A stretch of 64,000 nucleotides of DNA from Prolixibacter sp. SD074 (lineage in GTDB: Bacteria > Bacteroidota > Bacteroidia > Bacteroidales > Prolixibacteraceae), in the NCBI RefSeq assembly GCF_009617895.1, contig NZ_BLAW01000001.1, positions 1,169,001 through 1,233,000 on the forward strand, given 5' to 3'. Made by a program: the position numbers and the translations under genes. The notes below the pieces were generated by a model. It was not told the DNA's origin. It saw only the letters and a program-made list of their open reading frames with translations, and did not search any database. This document shows positions 26,684-36,176 of this stretch, in pieces (position 1 is the stretch's first letter; every line of letters starts with the position of its first letter).

Positions 26684-29600
26684 TTAGAAGTTAAGTTTTA
26701 ATCCAACAGAATAGCTTTTGGCATTTGGATATCCGCTCTGATCATATCCCATATCCAATCGAGAACCGACGTCTTGCGAATCGGTACCTTTGGTATTGAC
26801 TTCGGGATCAAGTCCGGTATACTTGGTAAACGTGAATAAATTTATTCCTGACAAATAGACCTGTGCAAAATCGACCAGAGGTAACCTCCATTTTTTGATT
26901 GGTAGATTGTAAGCTAACCGGATAGAACGGACTCTTAAATAACTTCCGTCCTCAATGAAACGATCCGAAATATCGACACTTGTCAGTGAACTGATTTTTG
27001 GGTATTTGGCATTCGGGTTGGGATTTTCTGTTGTCCAATAATTACCTATGATTCGCTTATCCTGATTGGTTCCACGTTGAAACGAATTTAAAATAGAACC
27101 GTTTGTAGCATTAAAAATCTTGTTTCCGTAAACCCCGTCAAGAATAACATTTAACTCCAAATTTTTCCAGGAAAGATTCGATGTCAATCCATAAAAGAAC
27201 TTTGGATTTGGATTTCCAAGAATCGTGCGGTCTAAGGAATTGACCACGCCGTCAGGTTTTCCGTCCGGTTCGCTGATATCCTTATATTTGATGAAGCCAT
27301 TTTCATCCAGTCCATCCTCAAGGTTTCCGTAAAAAGCCCCTAACGGTTCACCTACACGGGCAATATTCGTATTGGACCACACAGCGAACTGGCCTGAGCC
27401 AAGAATATCGCTTCCTCCGGCTAACTTGACCACTTTATTTTTATTGGTTGAAAGGTTGGCGGCAACATTCCATTTTACCTTTTTGTTGAGAATGTCCGCA
27501 TTAACAGTGAATTCAAACCCCTGATTTTGAATTTCACCAATATTTTCCAAGATGGAACCAAATCCTATAGAAGGGGGCAGAGGGACATACGCCAATAGGT
27601 TGGTTGTTGTTTTCTTATAATAATCAGCCGTCAATCTGATTCTGTTATTCAAAACACCAAAATCAAATCCTACATCGGTCTGTGCGGTTGTTTCCCATTT
27701 TAAGTTGGGATTTGATATGCCGGCAGGAATATAACCAACCACTTCAGTCTGTCCACCGTAAACTGCATTCTTTGAATCCAGACGATCAAGTGACTGGTAG
27801 GGATTTAATGCTGTGTTACCTGTAATTCCGTAACTGGCCCTCAGTTTCAGATTATAGATGAATGGGAGATTCTGCATAAACGGTTCCTGAGAGATTCTCC
27901 ATCCAAGTGCCCCTGAGGGGAATGTTCCCCATTTATTATTTTTCCCGAAACGGGAAGAACCGTCGGCACGGATACTCGCCGTAAACAGGTACTTGTTCTT
28001 TAACGAATAATTAGCCCTCGCAAGCCAGGAAGCCAATGTCCACTGCGAAAAACTGGTGGAAGGCGTACCAATCGTTTCGGCTGCTGAGAGGTCGTAGTAC
28101 CGGGTTGTATTATTTGAAAAACCAGAAGCAGAACTGCCCAGGTTTCTCAGCATATAAGTTTGATAAGTATATCCTCCGGTAAATGTCAGGTTGTTTTCAT
28201 CGTTGAACTTTTTTGAATAAGTCATCGTATTCTCATTCAAAAACGAATTGCGATAGTAGATTGTTTGTGACACATATCCCCGGTCGTGTGGGTAAACAAG
28301 CGGTTCAAAGTAATCATCCCAAGAATAAACATATTCCAGACCAAGACGGGTTGTAAAGGACAGATCTTTGGTCACGTTGAATGTCAGCGCAGTGTTTCCA
28401 ACAATACTGTTAGTTAAGGTTTTGGACTGGCGCATCGCTAAGAGCAATGGATTGCGCATATCTGCAGAACCGAAATTATATGCTTTTTCTATCTGATATG
28501 GCAATCCGTTTTCATCATACACCGGGAGAGTCGGGGGCGCTGCCGCCGCTGCTGACAGAACAGATCCTGAGCCCCGGTATCCGTTATCAACCGGAACAGA
28601 TAATACCTGTTTTCTGGTTAAAACCAGGTTGACCGCCATCTTTAACCATTTATTGAGCTCATGGTTAAGGTTTAATCTCATGGAACCTCTTTTGACTCCA
28701 GTGTTGATAATAATTCCCTGCTGATCAAAAAAGTTACCGGAAAAAGAATATTGTGTTTTATTCGAACTTCCGGAAAAAGTAATCGTATGATCTTGTATTG
28801 GTGCGTTTCTAAAAATGACATCCTGCCAGTTGGTTCCGGGATTCTGAATCTGGTTCACATCGAAATAGGAATCGAGTCCCTCGTTTTTTAGCCATTCGTT
28901 GGCAATGGTAGCATACTCCTTGGCGTTCAGTAAATTGTACCGGTTTATAGTTTGTTGAATTCCATAGTAACTATTTATCTCAACCTTGCCTTTTTGTCCG
29001 GCTGCCCCTTTTTTTGAGGTAATAATTACGACACCATTTGCACCACGTGCACCATAAATGGCAGTTGCAGAAGCGTCTTTAAGAATATCGACCGAAGCAA
29101 TATCACTCGGGTTAAGGAAATCAATTCCTCCGGTAACCGGAAAGCCATCGACGACATATAAAGGCTGGTTGTCACCAATCATTGAATTTCCGCCTCTAAT
29201 TCTCACTTCAATCCGCCCTCCTGGTTGTCCTGAGTTTTGTGTAACCTGAACCCCGGCAGCAACGGCTTGTAAGGATTGTTCCATATTATAGACGGGTACA
29301 GCTGACAATTCTTCGTTTTTTACCTGCGCAACCGAACCGGTCAGATCGCTCCTTTTCATAGTTCCGTAACCAATAGCAACGACCTCCTGCAAGCCAACGG
29401 AGCTTTCCTTCAGCACTACATCAATCTTAGACCGGTTCGCTACTGGAATTTCCTGGCTTTTCATCCCTACAAAAGAAAATACCAATGTACCATCTCCAGG
29501 AATATTCTTTAACGTATAATTTCCGTTAGTATCGGTAATGGTGCCGGTAGTCGTTCCTTTAATAACAATGGTTACACCCGGAAGCGGAACCCCGTCTTCA

Positions 29601-30022
29601 TCTCTGACTGTACCATTAACACTGTGTTTGTTTTGCTGGCCATTTTGTGCAGTTTCAACAGACCTTTTCGAAATCACAATATTGCGATCAACGATTTGAT
29701 ATTTGTATTTCGATAAATCCAGTACCTGGGAAAGAATCTGGTCGATGCTGGCATTTTCTATCGAAAGATTATACCGCTTTGTCAAATCCATCTGGTCGGT
29801 CTTAAAGAAAAAGCCAAATTCTGAGCTCTTCTCAATTTGGTCGAAAACCTGAACGATGTTTGCATTTTCAACCTGGAGATTTAAACGAACAGCCTGTGAA
29901 TAGGTCTTTGCCGACAACGTCATTGCGGAAAGGAACAACAGGAATCCAGTTAGTTTCATGGTTAGGTACAATTTTTTTAACCCGGGGCGTAAATTGCCCG
30001 GGAATCTTCGAAAATTCTTCAT
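26684..30022 (-). CDS. susC: SusC/RagA TonB-dependent glycan importer with N-terminal STN domain
   Basis: After the signal peptide the domains are, in order: an STN signalling domain (~50-115, VFDQIEKSSEFGFFFKT); a carboxypeptidase-regulatory-like domain (~125-205, VNGTVRDEDGVPLPGVTI); the TonB plug (~215-330, QPLYVVDGFPV and DILKDASATAIYGARGANG); and a 22-strand barrel ending in an aromatic residue (KLNF). It pulls oligosaccharides through the outer membrane with TonB energy. The STN domain touches a FecR-type anti-sigma factor, and exactly such a FecR gene lies upstream. The locus is therefore probably induced by trans-envelope signalling, with the transporter itself as sensor. Confidence 0.97.
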   Translation of the reverse strand: MKNFRRFPGNLRPGLKKLYLTMKLTGFLLFLSAMTLSAKTYSQAVRLNLQVENANIVQVFDQIEKSSEFGFFFKTDQMDLTKRYNLSIENASIDQILSQVLDLSKYKYQIVDRNIVISKRSVETAQNGQQNKHSVNGTVRDEDGVPLPGVTIVIKGTTTGTITDTNGNYTLKNIPGDGTLVFSFVGMKSQEIPVANRSKIDVVLKESSVGLQEVVAIGYGTMKRSDLTGSVAQVKNEELSAVPVYNMEQSLQAVAAGVQVTQNSGQPGGRIEVRIRGGNSMIGDNQPLYVVDGFPVTGGIDFLNPSDIASVDILKDASATAIYGARGANGVVIITSKKGAAGQKGKVEINSYYGIQQTINRYNLLNAKEYATIANEWLKNEGLDSYFDVNQIQNPGTNWQDVIFRNAPIQDHTITFSGSSNKTQYSFSGNFFDQQGIIINTGVKRGSMRLNLNHELNKWLKMAVNLVLTRKQVLSVPVDNGYRGSGSVLSAAAAAPPTLPVYDENGLPYQIEKAYNFGSADMRNPLLLAMRQSKTLTNSIVGNTALTFNVTKDLSFTTRLGLEYVYSWDDYFEPLVYPHDRGYVSQTIYYRNSFLNENTMTYSKKFNDENNLTFTGGYTYQTYMLRNLGSSASGFSNNTTRYYDLSAAETIGTPSTSFSQWTLASWLARANYSLKNKYLFTASIRADGSSRFGKNNKWGTFPSGALGWRISQEPFMQNLPFIYNLKLRASYGITGNTALNPYQSLDRLDSKNAVYGGQTEVVGYIPAGISNPNLKWETTAQTDVGFDFGVLNNRIRLTADYYKKTTTNLLAYVPLPPSIGFGSILENIGEIQNQGFEFTVNADILNKKVKWNVAANLSTNKNKVVKLAGGSDILGSGQFAVWSNTNIARVGEPLGAFYGNLEDGLDENGFIKYKDISEPDGKPDGVVNSLDRTILGNPNPKFFYGLTSNLSWKNLELNVILDGVYGNKIFNATNGSILNSFQRGTNQDKRIIGNYWTTENPNPNAKYPKISSLTSVDISDRFIEDGSYLRVRSIRLAYNLPIKKWRLPLVDFAQVYLSGINLFTFTKYTGLDPEVNTKGTDSQDVGSRLDMGYDQSGYPNAKSYSVGLKLNF

Positions 30023-30029
30023 AGATTTG
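30022..30029 (+). promoter_or_regulatory. Bacteroidota-type -7 box for an antisense transcript
   Basis: TAGATTTG matches the TAnnTTTG consensus of the major Bacteroidota sigma factor exactly. It reads away from susC, antisense to its leader. A TTG at 29994-29996 is the nearest -33-like element, but its spacing is longer than usual. Confidence 0.4.
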
Positions 30030-30034
30030 AACTG

Positions 30035-30142
30035 TTTGGTTTACAATAGAGCAGTCTTATTTGCGATTCTCTGATATAGAGACTGCTCGGGATATTAAAT
30101 TCACATGAACCGGGAAGGGGGCCACCCTCCCGGTTTTTTTTA
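30035..30142 (+). ncRNA. Predicted antisense small RNA opposite the susC leader
   Basis: Downstream of the -7 box lies a perfect 9-bp inverted repeat GAGCAGTCT/AGACTGCTC (30049-30057, 30080-30088). It is followed by a perfect 8-bp GC-rich hairpin AACCGGGA/TCCCGGTT (30108-30115, 30128-30135) running into a T-run to 30142. The U-tract is on the plus strand only, so the terminator serves a plus transcript, yet the flanking genes susC and fecR are both on the minus strand. Antisense RNAs at susC starts (the DonS type of Bacteroides fragilis) are known repressors of glycan loci. The predicted length is about 105 nt. Confidence 0.5.
30108..30142 (+). terminator. Plus-strand intrinsic terminator in the fecR-susC gap
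   Basis: The stem AACCGGGA/TCCCGGTT is extended by inner G/C pairs and followed by at least seven consecutive T on the plus strand. On the minus strand no T-run follows the stem, so it should not stop transcription from fecR into susC. Confidence 0.7.
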
Positions 30143-30199
30143 TTGATTTAGCTGATAGTTAGTTCATAGGCATATCTTTATTTATGTTTTTATATTCAG

Positions 30200-31207
30200 T
30201 TAATTCTTCTCTTCTGTCGAAATCGTAATTATGTCAGGTTCCATTTTGTTTTCCTTGATACTATAATGCAAATGCGTTGTGATGTTCAGCATTTTCAAAA
30301 CATATGAAATGGAAGTGGTCCGCTTGATGTTCGCCGTATACCGGTAGTCTTTAATCACATCATCACCAAAGCGGAAACGAACGCCATACCATTTTCCAAG
30401 TTCATCGCAAATATCTACCAGTTTCTCATTTCTGAAAACAAACTTACCATTCATCCAGGCGACAATGGTCGAAGGGTCAATCTCCTGTATTGACATCCGC
30501 TTATTTGCCTTGTCATACACAGCCAGTTCCCCCGGCTTCAATTCACAGATTCGCTTCAAATTATTGCCTGAAAGAATCTCTGCACTGCCTTCGATAAGCG
30601 TCGTTTCGGTAACCTCATCGCCAGGATATGCCCGGACATTGAAGCGGGTACCTAAATCGCGAACAACCATGTTTTCTGTCTGAACCGAAAACGGATGTTC
30701 CTCGTCATGGGCAACGTCAAAACAAGCCTCCCCAACAAGCTGAACGTTTCTTTCGCAGGAGTTTTCCTGATAAACAACTTCGCTACCTGAATTCAACCAA
30801 ATGTGCGTTCCATCTGGTAGTGTCATCTGTGAAATGCTACCAATTGATGAGGCGAATTTCTGCGTAAACTCTTTTTCCTGTTTTTCAGGTGACAAAAACT
30901 GATGGGCCAGCCATCCAACGGAAATCAATACCAAAATCATCGCTGCACGTCCAAGCCAGATGCGAATCATATTCTGTATCCCTGCTTTTGGCGAAACACG
31001 AACTTTTCCCCTCAGATTCCTGTATTCCTCATCCAGGTTAAGACTTGAATCTTTTCTGCCTGCTGTAGCTCTCACCCACAAACTTTTGGTCTGATAAAAA
31101 TCCTCCTGGAAGGATTCATCGCTGGCCACCTCTTCATAATAGGCTCTTTTCTCCCCCTCAGTTGCCGTTCCCAACAAAACTTTTGCTAATAATTCGTCTG
31201 ACATCAA
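30200..31207 (-). CDS. FecR-type anti-sigma factor
   Basis: A short cytoplasmic N-terminus (~1-85) precedes one membrane helix (~86-105, MIRIWLGRAAMILVLISVGW). The periplasmic FecR domain follows, with TLPDGTHIWLNSGSEVVYQE and RDLGTRFNVRAYPGDEVTETTLIEGSAEI. The C-terminal STN-like subdomain (FRNEKLVDICDELGKWYGV) is the part that meets the STN domain of the cognate TonB transporter. It binds and then releases the ECF sigma factor encoded just upstream when the substrate docks on SusC. It lies between the sigma and susC genes, the canonical order. Confidence 0.94.
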   Translation of the reverse strand: MMSDELLAKVLLGTATEGEKRAYYEEVASDESFQEDFYQTKSLWVRATAGRKDSSLNLDEEYRNLRGKVRVSPKAGIQNMIRIWLGRAAMILVLISVGWLAHQFLSPEKQEKEFTQKFASSIGSISQMTLPDGTHIWLNSGSEVVYQENSCERNVQLVGEACFDVAHDEEHPFSVQTENMVVRDLGTRFNVRAYPGDEVTETTLIEGSAEILSGNNLKRICELKPGELAVYDKANKRMSIQEIDPSTIVAWMNGKFVFRNEKLVDICDELGKWYGVRFRFGDDVIKDYRYTANIKRTTSISYVLKMLNITTHLHYSIKENKMEPDIITISTEEKN

Positions 31208-31377
31208 TTACGTCTATATTTTTCCGTAGAATAAACTGTGTTCCTTTGAAATGAGCCTTTGCACTCGTTGATTCTGATGAATCTCTCTCTGCGAAAACAA
31301 ATAATTTCACATTCTTTAACTATTAAACAACTAAGCAAGGGAGAACCCTAACAGCATTTTCGGATTTTTTTTCAGAA

Positions 31378-31947
31378 TTAATTCAGGAAGTTGGTAATCA
31401 CCATTAAAACAGGAAGGTAATCTTGCAATTCTTTTCGGAGATATTTCAACGCTTTTGTCATATGCGCTTCAACGGTTTTCACCGTAACATCGAGTTCATC
31501 TGCAATTTCCTTATTGGATTTATCCTCAAAACGGCTCAGGTAAAATACCCGGCGACAATTTTCCGGTAGGCTGGAGACGGCGGTTTCAATCTTTTCCTTT
31601 AACTCGGAAAACTCCAGATAATCAGGTCCCATCCGGTTCAGCGCTTCATAATTAAAGTGCATCTCCAGGTACTTTAATCGGTCATGGTGTACGGCCATTA
31701 CTTCTCTGCGTTTTAAACAGTTTAGGCAGTTATTCCGGGCAATCGTATAAAGAAAATTGCGAATATTGGATTCGTTCGAAAGGGACCCACGAATCTCCCA
31801 GAGCTTCACGAAGGCATTTTGGGCAACCTCCTTGGCTTCATCATCATCCTGAAGATATTCTCTTCCCAGGTGAAAAAGCATAGGATAGTACTGGTCAAAG
31901 ATTGACCGAAACTCTTCGTTGCTAATGTTTTTTAATTCCCCCGCCAT
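31378..31947 (-). CDS. ECF RNA polymerase sigma factor (Bacteroidota FecI-like)
   Basis: This 189-residue sigma factor has region 2 at ~15-85 (FDQYYPMLFHLGREYLQDDDEAKEVAQ-type start, NFLYTIARNNCLNCLK) and region 4 at ~125-180 (LPENCRRVFYLSRFEDKSNKEIA, then a helix-turn-helix ending VEAHMTKALKYLRKEL). It should direct RNA polymerase to the susC promoter, and perhaps to its own, when FecR releases it. A 170-base gap separates it from fecR. No target-promoter motif could be deduced from a single site. Confidence 0.94.
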   Translation of the reverse strand: MAGELKNISNEEFRSIFDQYYPMLFHLGREYLQDDDEAKEVAQNAFVKLWEIRGSLSNESNIRNFLYTIARNNCLNCLKRREVMAVHHDRLKYLEMHFNYEALNRMGPDYLEFSELKEKIETAVSSLPENCRRVFYLSRFEDKSNKEIADELDVTVKTVEAHMTKALKYLRKELQDYLPVLMVITNFLN

Positions 31948-32108
31948 TTCCCGGTTAGTATTTCCAGTTATCCGATGACCTTAAATCATGACGAGTAAAC
32001 TTAACAATTATTGCAAAGATTCACATAACATTTAAAATCAAATATCGTAGAACAGAAGCCGGCGGCTGAAAGACTACTGACTTTGTGCAGAGAAAAATAG
32101 CCGCTTCT

Positions 32109-33599
32109 CTACAACTCAAACCATTTCATAATCAGGTCGCATTTTCCGTTTCCGCCTTTGTGGTCGAATTCGCCGGTGTGCCGGTTGTACACATAGTCTT
32201 CTTTCCAGTTGTGCGCATTGATGACCACTTTTTCGAGCGAATCCATAATATAGTCAAGCTCGGCGTTGGTCATGGTTGGATGCAACGACAATCGCACCCA
32301 TCCGGGTTTTTCCGATAGGTCACCACTGTTGATTTTTTTGGTGATCCGGTGCGACATCTCCCGATCCACATGCAGCAGATAGTGCCCGTAAGTCCCGGCA
32401 CAGGAACAACCACCGCGTACCTGGATACCAAACCGGTCATTCAATAAACGAACCACCATGTTATGATGTGTTCCCTCCACATAGAAAGAAATAACTCCCA
32501 GACGCTCCCGGGCTTCCTGTGCCAGTACGAACACTCCGTCAATCTTGTTGAAGCCCTTGAAAGCTCTTTTCAGGAGCTCTTTTTCGCGGGACTGGATTTT
32601 CTTCACGTCCATCTGCTCCTTCAGCTTAATGCTCATAGCGGCCCGGATAGCTTGCATAAATCCCGGAGTGCCGCCGTCTTCGCGAATTTCGATGTCATCT
32701 ACGTAGGTATGTTCGCCCCATGGATTAGTCCATTTCACGGTACCGCCACCCGGATGATCAGGGATGCGGTTTTTATACAATTTTTTATTAAAAATGAGTA
32801 CACCGGAACTGCCCGGTCCGCCCAAAAATTTGTGCGGAGAAAAGAAAATAGCATCCAGCCGCTGCAGTTCATTTTCCGGATGCATGTCAATATCCACATA
32901 AGGCGCCGAAGCCGCAAAATCGACGAAGCAATAACCATCGTGCTCGTGCATGATTTCCGCCAGTTTGTAAAAGGGCGTAATCACACCGCTCACGTTGGAG
33001 CAAGCCGAGAAAGAACCAATCTTCACTTTCCGGTCGGCATATTTTTGTATTTCAGTCCTCAAATATTGCGGGTTGACCTTCAGGTTCTCATCCGGTTCGA
33101 GCACGACCACGTCGGCCAACGACTCGAGCCACGGAGTTTGATTGGAATGATGTTCCATATGCGTCAGGAAAACCACGGGGCGCTCTTCGCGCGGAATATC
33201 GCAGAACTTCATCAGCTTTTCCGGAATTTTCAGTCCCATGATACGCTGCAGTTTAGCCAAAGCCGAAGTCATCCCGAATCCCGTTGTGAGAATCACATCA
33301 TCTGCGTTGGCATGAACATGTTCCTTGATGATCGAATGAGCCAAATGATAGGCCTGTGTCATCGTGCAGCCCGTTTCAGAAGCTTCGGAATGGGTATTCC
33401 CCACCATCGGACCGAACTGTCGCTGCAGCTTCTCTTCAATGGGCCGGTAAAGTCGGCCGCTGGCTATCCAGTCGGCATACACCAGCGGCTGTTCTCCGTA
33501 AGGAGATTCAAAGGTATGGTCAATACCAAGTATGTTCTTGCGGAATGATTCAAAGTATTTTTCAAGCTCAGTGGTCGGTTGCGTTAATGTTGTTGTCAT
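32109..33599 (-). CDS. Class V aminotransferase (cysteine-desulfurase-like fold)
   Basis: The 496-residue PLP enzyme has fold-type-I class V motifs: GNTHSEASETGCTMTQAYH (~68-86), the strand YCFVDFAASAPYVDID with the PLP-pairing aspartate, and FFSPHKFLGGPGSSG, in which the lysine of HK forms the Schiff base. RGGCSCAGTYGHYLL places cysteines in the position of the catalytic loop of SufS/NifS-type desulfurases. It is longer than SufS (~410) and closer to uncharacterised Bacteroidota class V enzymes; the substrate is unknown. No Fe-S assembly genes flank it, so an isc/suf role is not supported. It is single and not linked to the lysine cluster. Confidence 0.85.
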   Translation of the reverse strand: MTTTLTQPTTELEKYFESFRKNILGIDHTFESPYGEQPLVYADWIASGRLYRPIEEKLQRQFGPMVGNTHSEASETGCTMTQAYHLAHSIIKEHVHANADDVILTTGFGMTSALAKLQRIMGLKIPEKLMKFCDIPREERPVVFLTHMEHHSNQTPWLESLADVVVLEPDENLKVNPQYLRTEIQKYADRKVKIGSFSACSNVSGVITPFYKLAEIMHEHDGYCFVDFAASAPYVDIDMHPENELQRLDAIFFSPHKFLGGPGSSGVLIFNKKLYKNRIPDHPGGGTVKWTNPWGEHTYVDDIEIREDGGTPGFMQAIRAAMSIKLKEQMDVKKIQSREKELLKRAFKGFNKIDGVFVLAQEARERLGVISFYVEGTHHNMVVRLLNDRFGIQVRGGCSCAGTYGHYLLHVDREMSHRITKKINSGDLSEKPGWVRLSLHPTMTNAELDYIMDSLEKVVINAHNWKEDYVYNRHTGEFDHKGGNGKCDLIMKWFEL

Positions 33600-33904
33600 A
33601 GCCAGTTTTTAGAACATGCTAAAGATGGAAAAATAACCGGATTCCGGAAACGACTTTTAGTATGTTTTCCAGTCGAAGAAGAGGAAATAAATATATTCCG
33701 GATATTATTCATCACATGTAATTTGATTATTTCATTGGAAGAAAACCCCATTCCCATTCCTTACTATTTCAGCCTGATCCATTCCAAATACTGACCTTAA
33801 AAGCCCGCGAGTCACAAATTATATTGTCGTTTTAAAGCGGACTTTGGCGTTTGCTTTAATTTGGATAAGGTTGAAAGATGTGTAATGACTGAAGAATAAC
33901 GAGG
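33600..33904. other. Gene-free interval upstream of the aminotransferase gene
   Basis: A/T-rich spacer that should contain the aminotransferase promoter. I saw no gene or clear motif in it. Confidence 0.5.
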
Positions 33905-34005
33905 ATTGGGGCCCTGCCGGTATATACAAAAAGGCCTGTAGGGCCGAAATCCCATAACTTGGGGGAAGGAAGAGCGGCAATGGCCGCGATGACGCCGCCC
34001 CAAGA
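33905..34005. repeat. Structured palindromic intergenic element
   Basis: GGCCCT (33910-33915) pairs with AGGGCC (33940-33945). CTTGGGG (33958-33964) pairs with CCCCAAG (33998-34004), enclosing a smaller GC hairpin around GCGGC/GGCCGC. Two adjacent stem-loops of this kind, absent from the rest of the window, look like a mobile or structural intergenic repeat rather than a simple terminator. The short open frames over it are not credible proteins. Confidence 0.45.
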
Positions 34006-34077
34006 CTGAATGCCACGCAGCCTTTTCCAATAGCTTATTTCAGGACAAGACACCCCTTTAACCTGAAACCCTTCCCG

Positions 34078-35202
34078 TCAGTGCCACTTAAAGAACCGCA
34101 GGCCCAGCGCAAAGAAGAAAACCCCGATGGCCGATAAAATAACAAATGGAAAAGCAATATCCGCCAGGCCCAAACCTTCGTTAAAGATACCCCGGATACC
34201 ATCCGTCAGCATCGTCAAGGGCAGTTTCTGAATCACCGGGATACTCCAGTCAGGGAAATTGTGGTAACTGAAAAAGACGCCTGATACCACCATCATCGGC
34301 ATCACCACCAGGTTAATCAAACCGTTCCCAATTTCCGTATTCGCGGTATGCGATGAAACAAAAATGGCTATTCCGGCGAAAGCCAGGTTACCCGCCATAA
34401 AAATGGCCAGCAATCCTACGATGCTTCCCTGTATGGTAATTCCGAAAACCAGCCACGTAACCAGCACCAACAGTGCCGATTCGATGAAATTCATCACAAA
34501 GCGCACCGTAATGAAGGCTATCAGAAAGTTGGTCTTCTTCATCGGGGTAGCCACCATGCGGCGCAGCAACTTCTTCGAGCGGCGGTCGATGATGCCGTAG
34601 CTAATGCCCCACATACACGACGTCATCACGTTCATGGCAATCAGTCCCGGCACCAGGAAATCGATATAGCGTGTTCCGGCCAGCGTCAGTGGTTTGATTT
34701 CGCCGTTGTCCTGCGGCGTATTCACCACTTTCCCGTTCAGAATGCCCGACAGCTTGATGTAACTCAGCTGGGCATCCGGATTGCGTGGATCAAAGTGATA
34801 TTCCGGCTTACCGTTTTGCTCGGTCAAAATCACATTTATCTGGCCGCGTTTCAGCAAAATCATCGCTTCCTTCCAATCGGTTTCCCGGAAAAGGAAAGTG
34901 GTATTTCCCATCTGCTTATCAGGAATCGTGTAGCTGTACCGAAACGAATCGGCAGCAGCATCCGAATGGGGCTCAGCTTCCGTGAGCAAAAAATGGCGGA
35001 TGGCTGTACTATCCACCGATGCGTCGATGACGGCTATCTTCCGCACCACATCGGTCTTTTGGGTGAAGGCGATGCCCAGCCCCAGCGACATCAGAATTGG
35101 GAAAACAATGCCCCAAAACAAAACGCCGGGCTCGCGAATTAACTCCCGGGAATACGAAATAGTCAGTTGCCAAAGCTGGTGGTTCGATAGTCGGTTATTC
35201 AT
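34078..35202 (-). CDS. ABC-2 type transporter permease
   Basis: A 374-residue membrane protein with one N-terminal membrane helix (GVLFWGIVFPILMSLGLGIAF), a ~150-residue extracytoplasmic loop, and five further helices. This is the layout of ABC-2/YhhJ-like exporters of drugs, ions or lipids. Its start overlaps the ATP-binding gene's stop by eight bases, so the two form one transporter. It probably works as a homodimer. The cargo is unknown and no marker gene is adjacent. Confidence 0.9.
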   Translation of the reverse strand: MNNRLSNHQLWQLTISYSRELIREPGVLFWGIVFPILMSLGLGIAFTQKTDVVRKIAVIDASVDSTAIRHFLLTEAEPHSDAAADSFRYSYTIPDKQMGNTTFLFRETDWKEAMILLKRGQINVILTEQNGKPEYHFDPRNPDAQLSYIKLSGILNGKVVNTPQDNGEIKPLTLAGTRYIDFLVPGLIAMNVMTSCMWGISYGIIDRRSKKLLRRMVATPMKKTNFLIAFITVRFVMNFIESALLVLVTWLVFGITIQGSIVGLLAIFMAGNLAFAGIAIFVSSHTANTEIGNGLINLVVMPMMVVSGVFFSYHNFPDWSIPVIQKLPLTMLTDGIRGIFNEGLGLADIAFPFVILSAIGVFFFALGLRFFKWH

Positions 35203-36133
35203 GCAAATGTCTTCCGGTTAACGTGGTGAATAAATCGTCGAGGGTGTTGCGGCGGCACTCCATATCCTGAAGGTGAAGCCGGTTCTGCTGCAGGTAATCC
35301 ATAAATTCGGGCAGTTGCGTATTCATGTTCTGCACCGTTACTTTGCCACCCCCCTGTGTTCCGTTCCAATGGATATCACTGATTTGTCCTTTGGGGCGGG
35401 GCAATGTTTCCGGCGCCTCCTTCAGGGTGAATTCTATTACCTTTTCTCCTTTCTCATCGTTCAACAGTTGCTCCAGCGTACCTTCCCGCAGCACTTTCCC
35501 GTGATCGACAATGATAATATAGTCACACAACTGCTCCGCCTCCTCCATGTAATGCGTGGTGAGAATCATCGATGTTTCCGCCTGCTCTTTCAGCTTGCGC
35601 AGAATCGCCCAGATTTCGCGCCGGGCATTCGGGTCGAGACCGGTGGTCGGCTCATCGAGCAACAACACACGCGGCTTGTTCAACAGCGAGATGCCCAGTG
35701 CCAGCCGTTGCCGCTGGCCGCCCGACAGGTTTCCAACATACGCTTTGCGTTTCTCCTCCAGCGCCACCAGTTCGATAATCTCCTCTACCCGCTCCTTCCC
35801 CAATCCGAAAAAGCTGGCAAATAACCGGAGCGTTTCGTACACCCGCAGCTTATCCGTAAAACGGGTTTCCTGAAGCGACAGGCCAATCAGGTGACGCAGC
35901 TCATCCTGGTGGTGCTTCCATGTCTTCCCCATGATACGGATTTCCCCCTTGTCGGGATGACGGATACCTTCAATCATCTCCACCAGTGTGGTTTTTCCAG
36001 CGCCGTTCGGTCCCAGCAGCGCCACAAACTCTCCCTTCCCAATAGTCAGGTTCAGTCCCTGCACCGCATGAACTGACTTGAAGGACTTATGCACCTCCTT
36101 TACCTCAATCACCGGTATATGCGTGTTCTCCAT
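35195..36133 (-). CDS. ABC transporter ATP-binding protein (ABC-2 exporter)
   Basis: The protein has a Walker A GPNGAGKTT, Q-loop SLQETRF, signature LSGGQRQRLALG, Walker B VLLLDEPTTGLD and a switch histidine in LTTHYMEEAEQ. A ~90-residue C-terminal extension is typical of the CcmA/DrrA type. I place the start at 36133 (MENTHIPVIEV) because the 60 residues upstream in the same frame are not conserved-looking and would run over the divergent lipoprotein start. It powers the permease encoded by the overlapping downstream gene. Confidence 0.92.
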   Translation of the reverse strand: MENTHIPVIEVKEVHKSFKSVHAVQGLNLTIGKGEFVALLGPNGAGKTTLVEMIEGIRHPDKGEIRIMGKTWKHHQDELRHLIGLSLQETRFTDKLRVYETLRLFASFFGLGKERVEEIIELVALEEKRKAYVGNLSGGQRQRLALGISLLNKPRVLLLDEPTTGLDPNARREIWAILRKLKEQAETSMILTTHYMEEAEQLCDYIIIVDHGKVLREGTLEQLLNDEKGEKVIEFTLKEAPETLPRPKGQISDIHWNGTQGGGKVTVQNMNTQLPEFMDYLQQNRLHLQDMECRRNTLDDLFTTLTGRHLHE

Positions 36134-36176
36134 AAGCAAAGCGTTTCGGGAGCATAAAGCTAATGGAAAATAAACA

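Noticed and set aside
32463..33548. 361-residue plus-strand open frame
   Set aside because: It is fully antisense to the aminotransferase, which has all PLP motifs; the plus frame has no recognisable domain.
32109..33599. Class V aminotransferase as the missing aminoadipate aminotransferase of the lysine cluster
   Set aside because: It is 8 kb away, separately transcribed, and of a desulfurase-like class; aminoadipate aminotransferases are normally class I/II fold members.
33812..34053. Three overlapping minus-strand frames of 65-72 residues
   Set aside because: They cover a palindromic intergenic element and are rich in unusual residues; no start signals.
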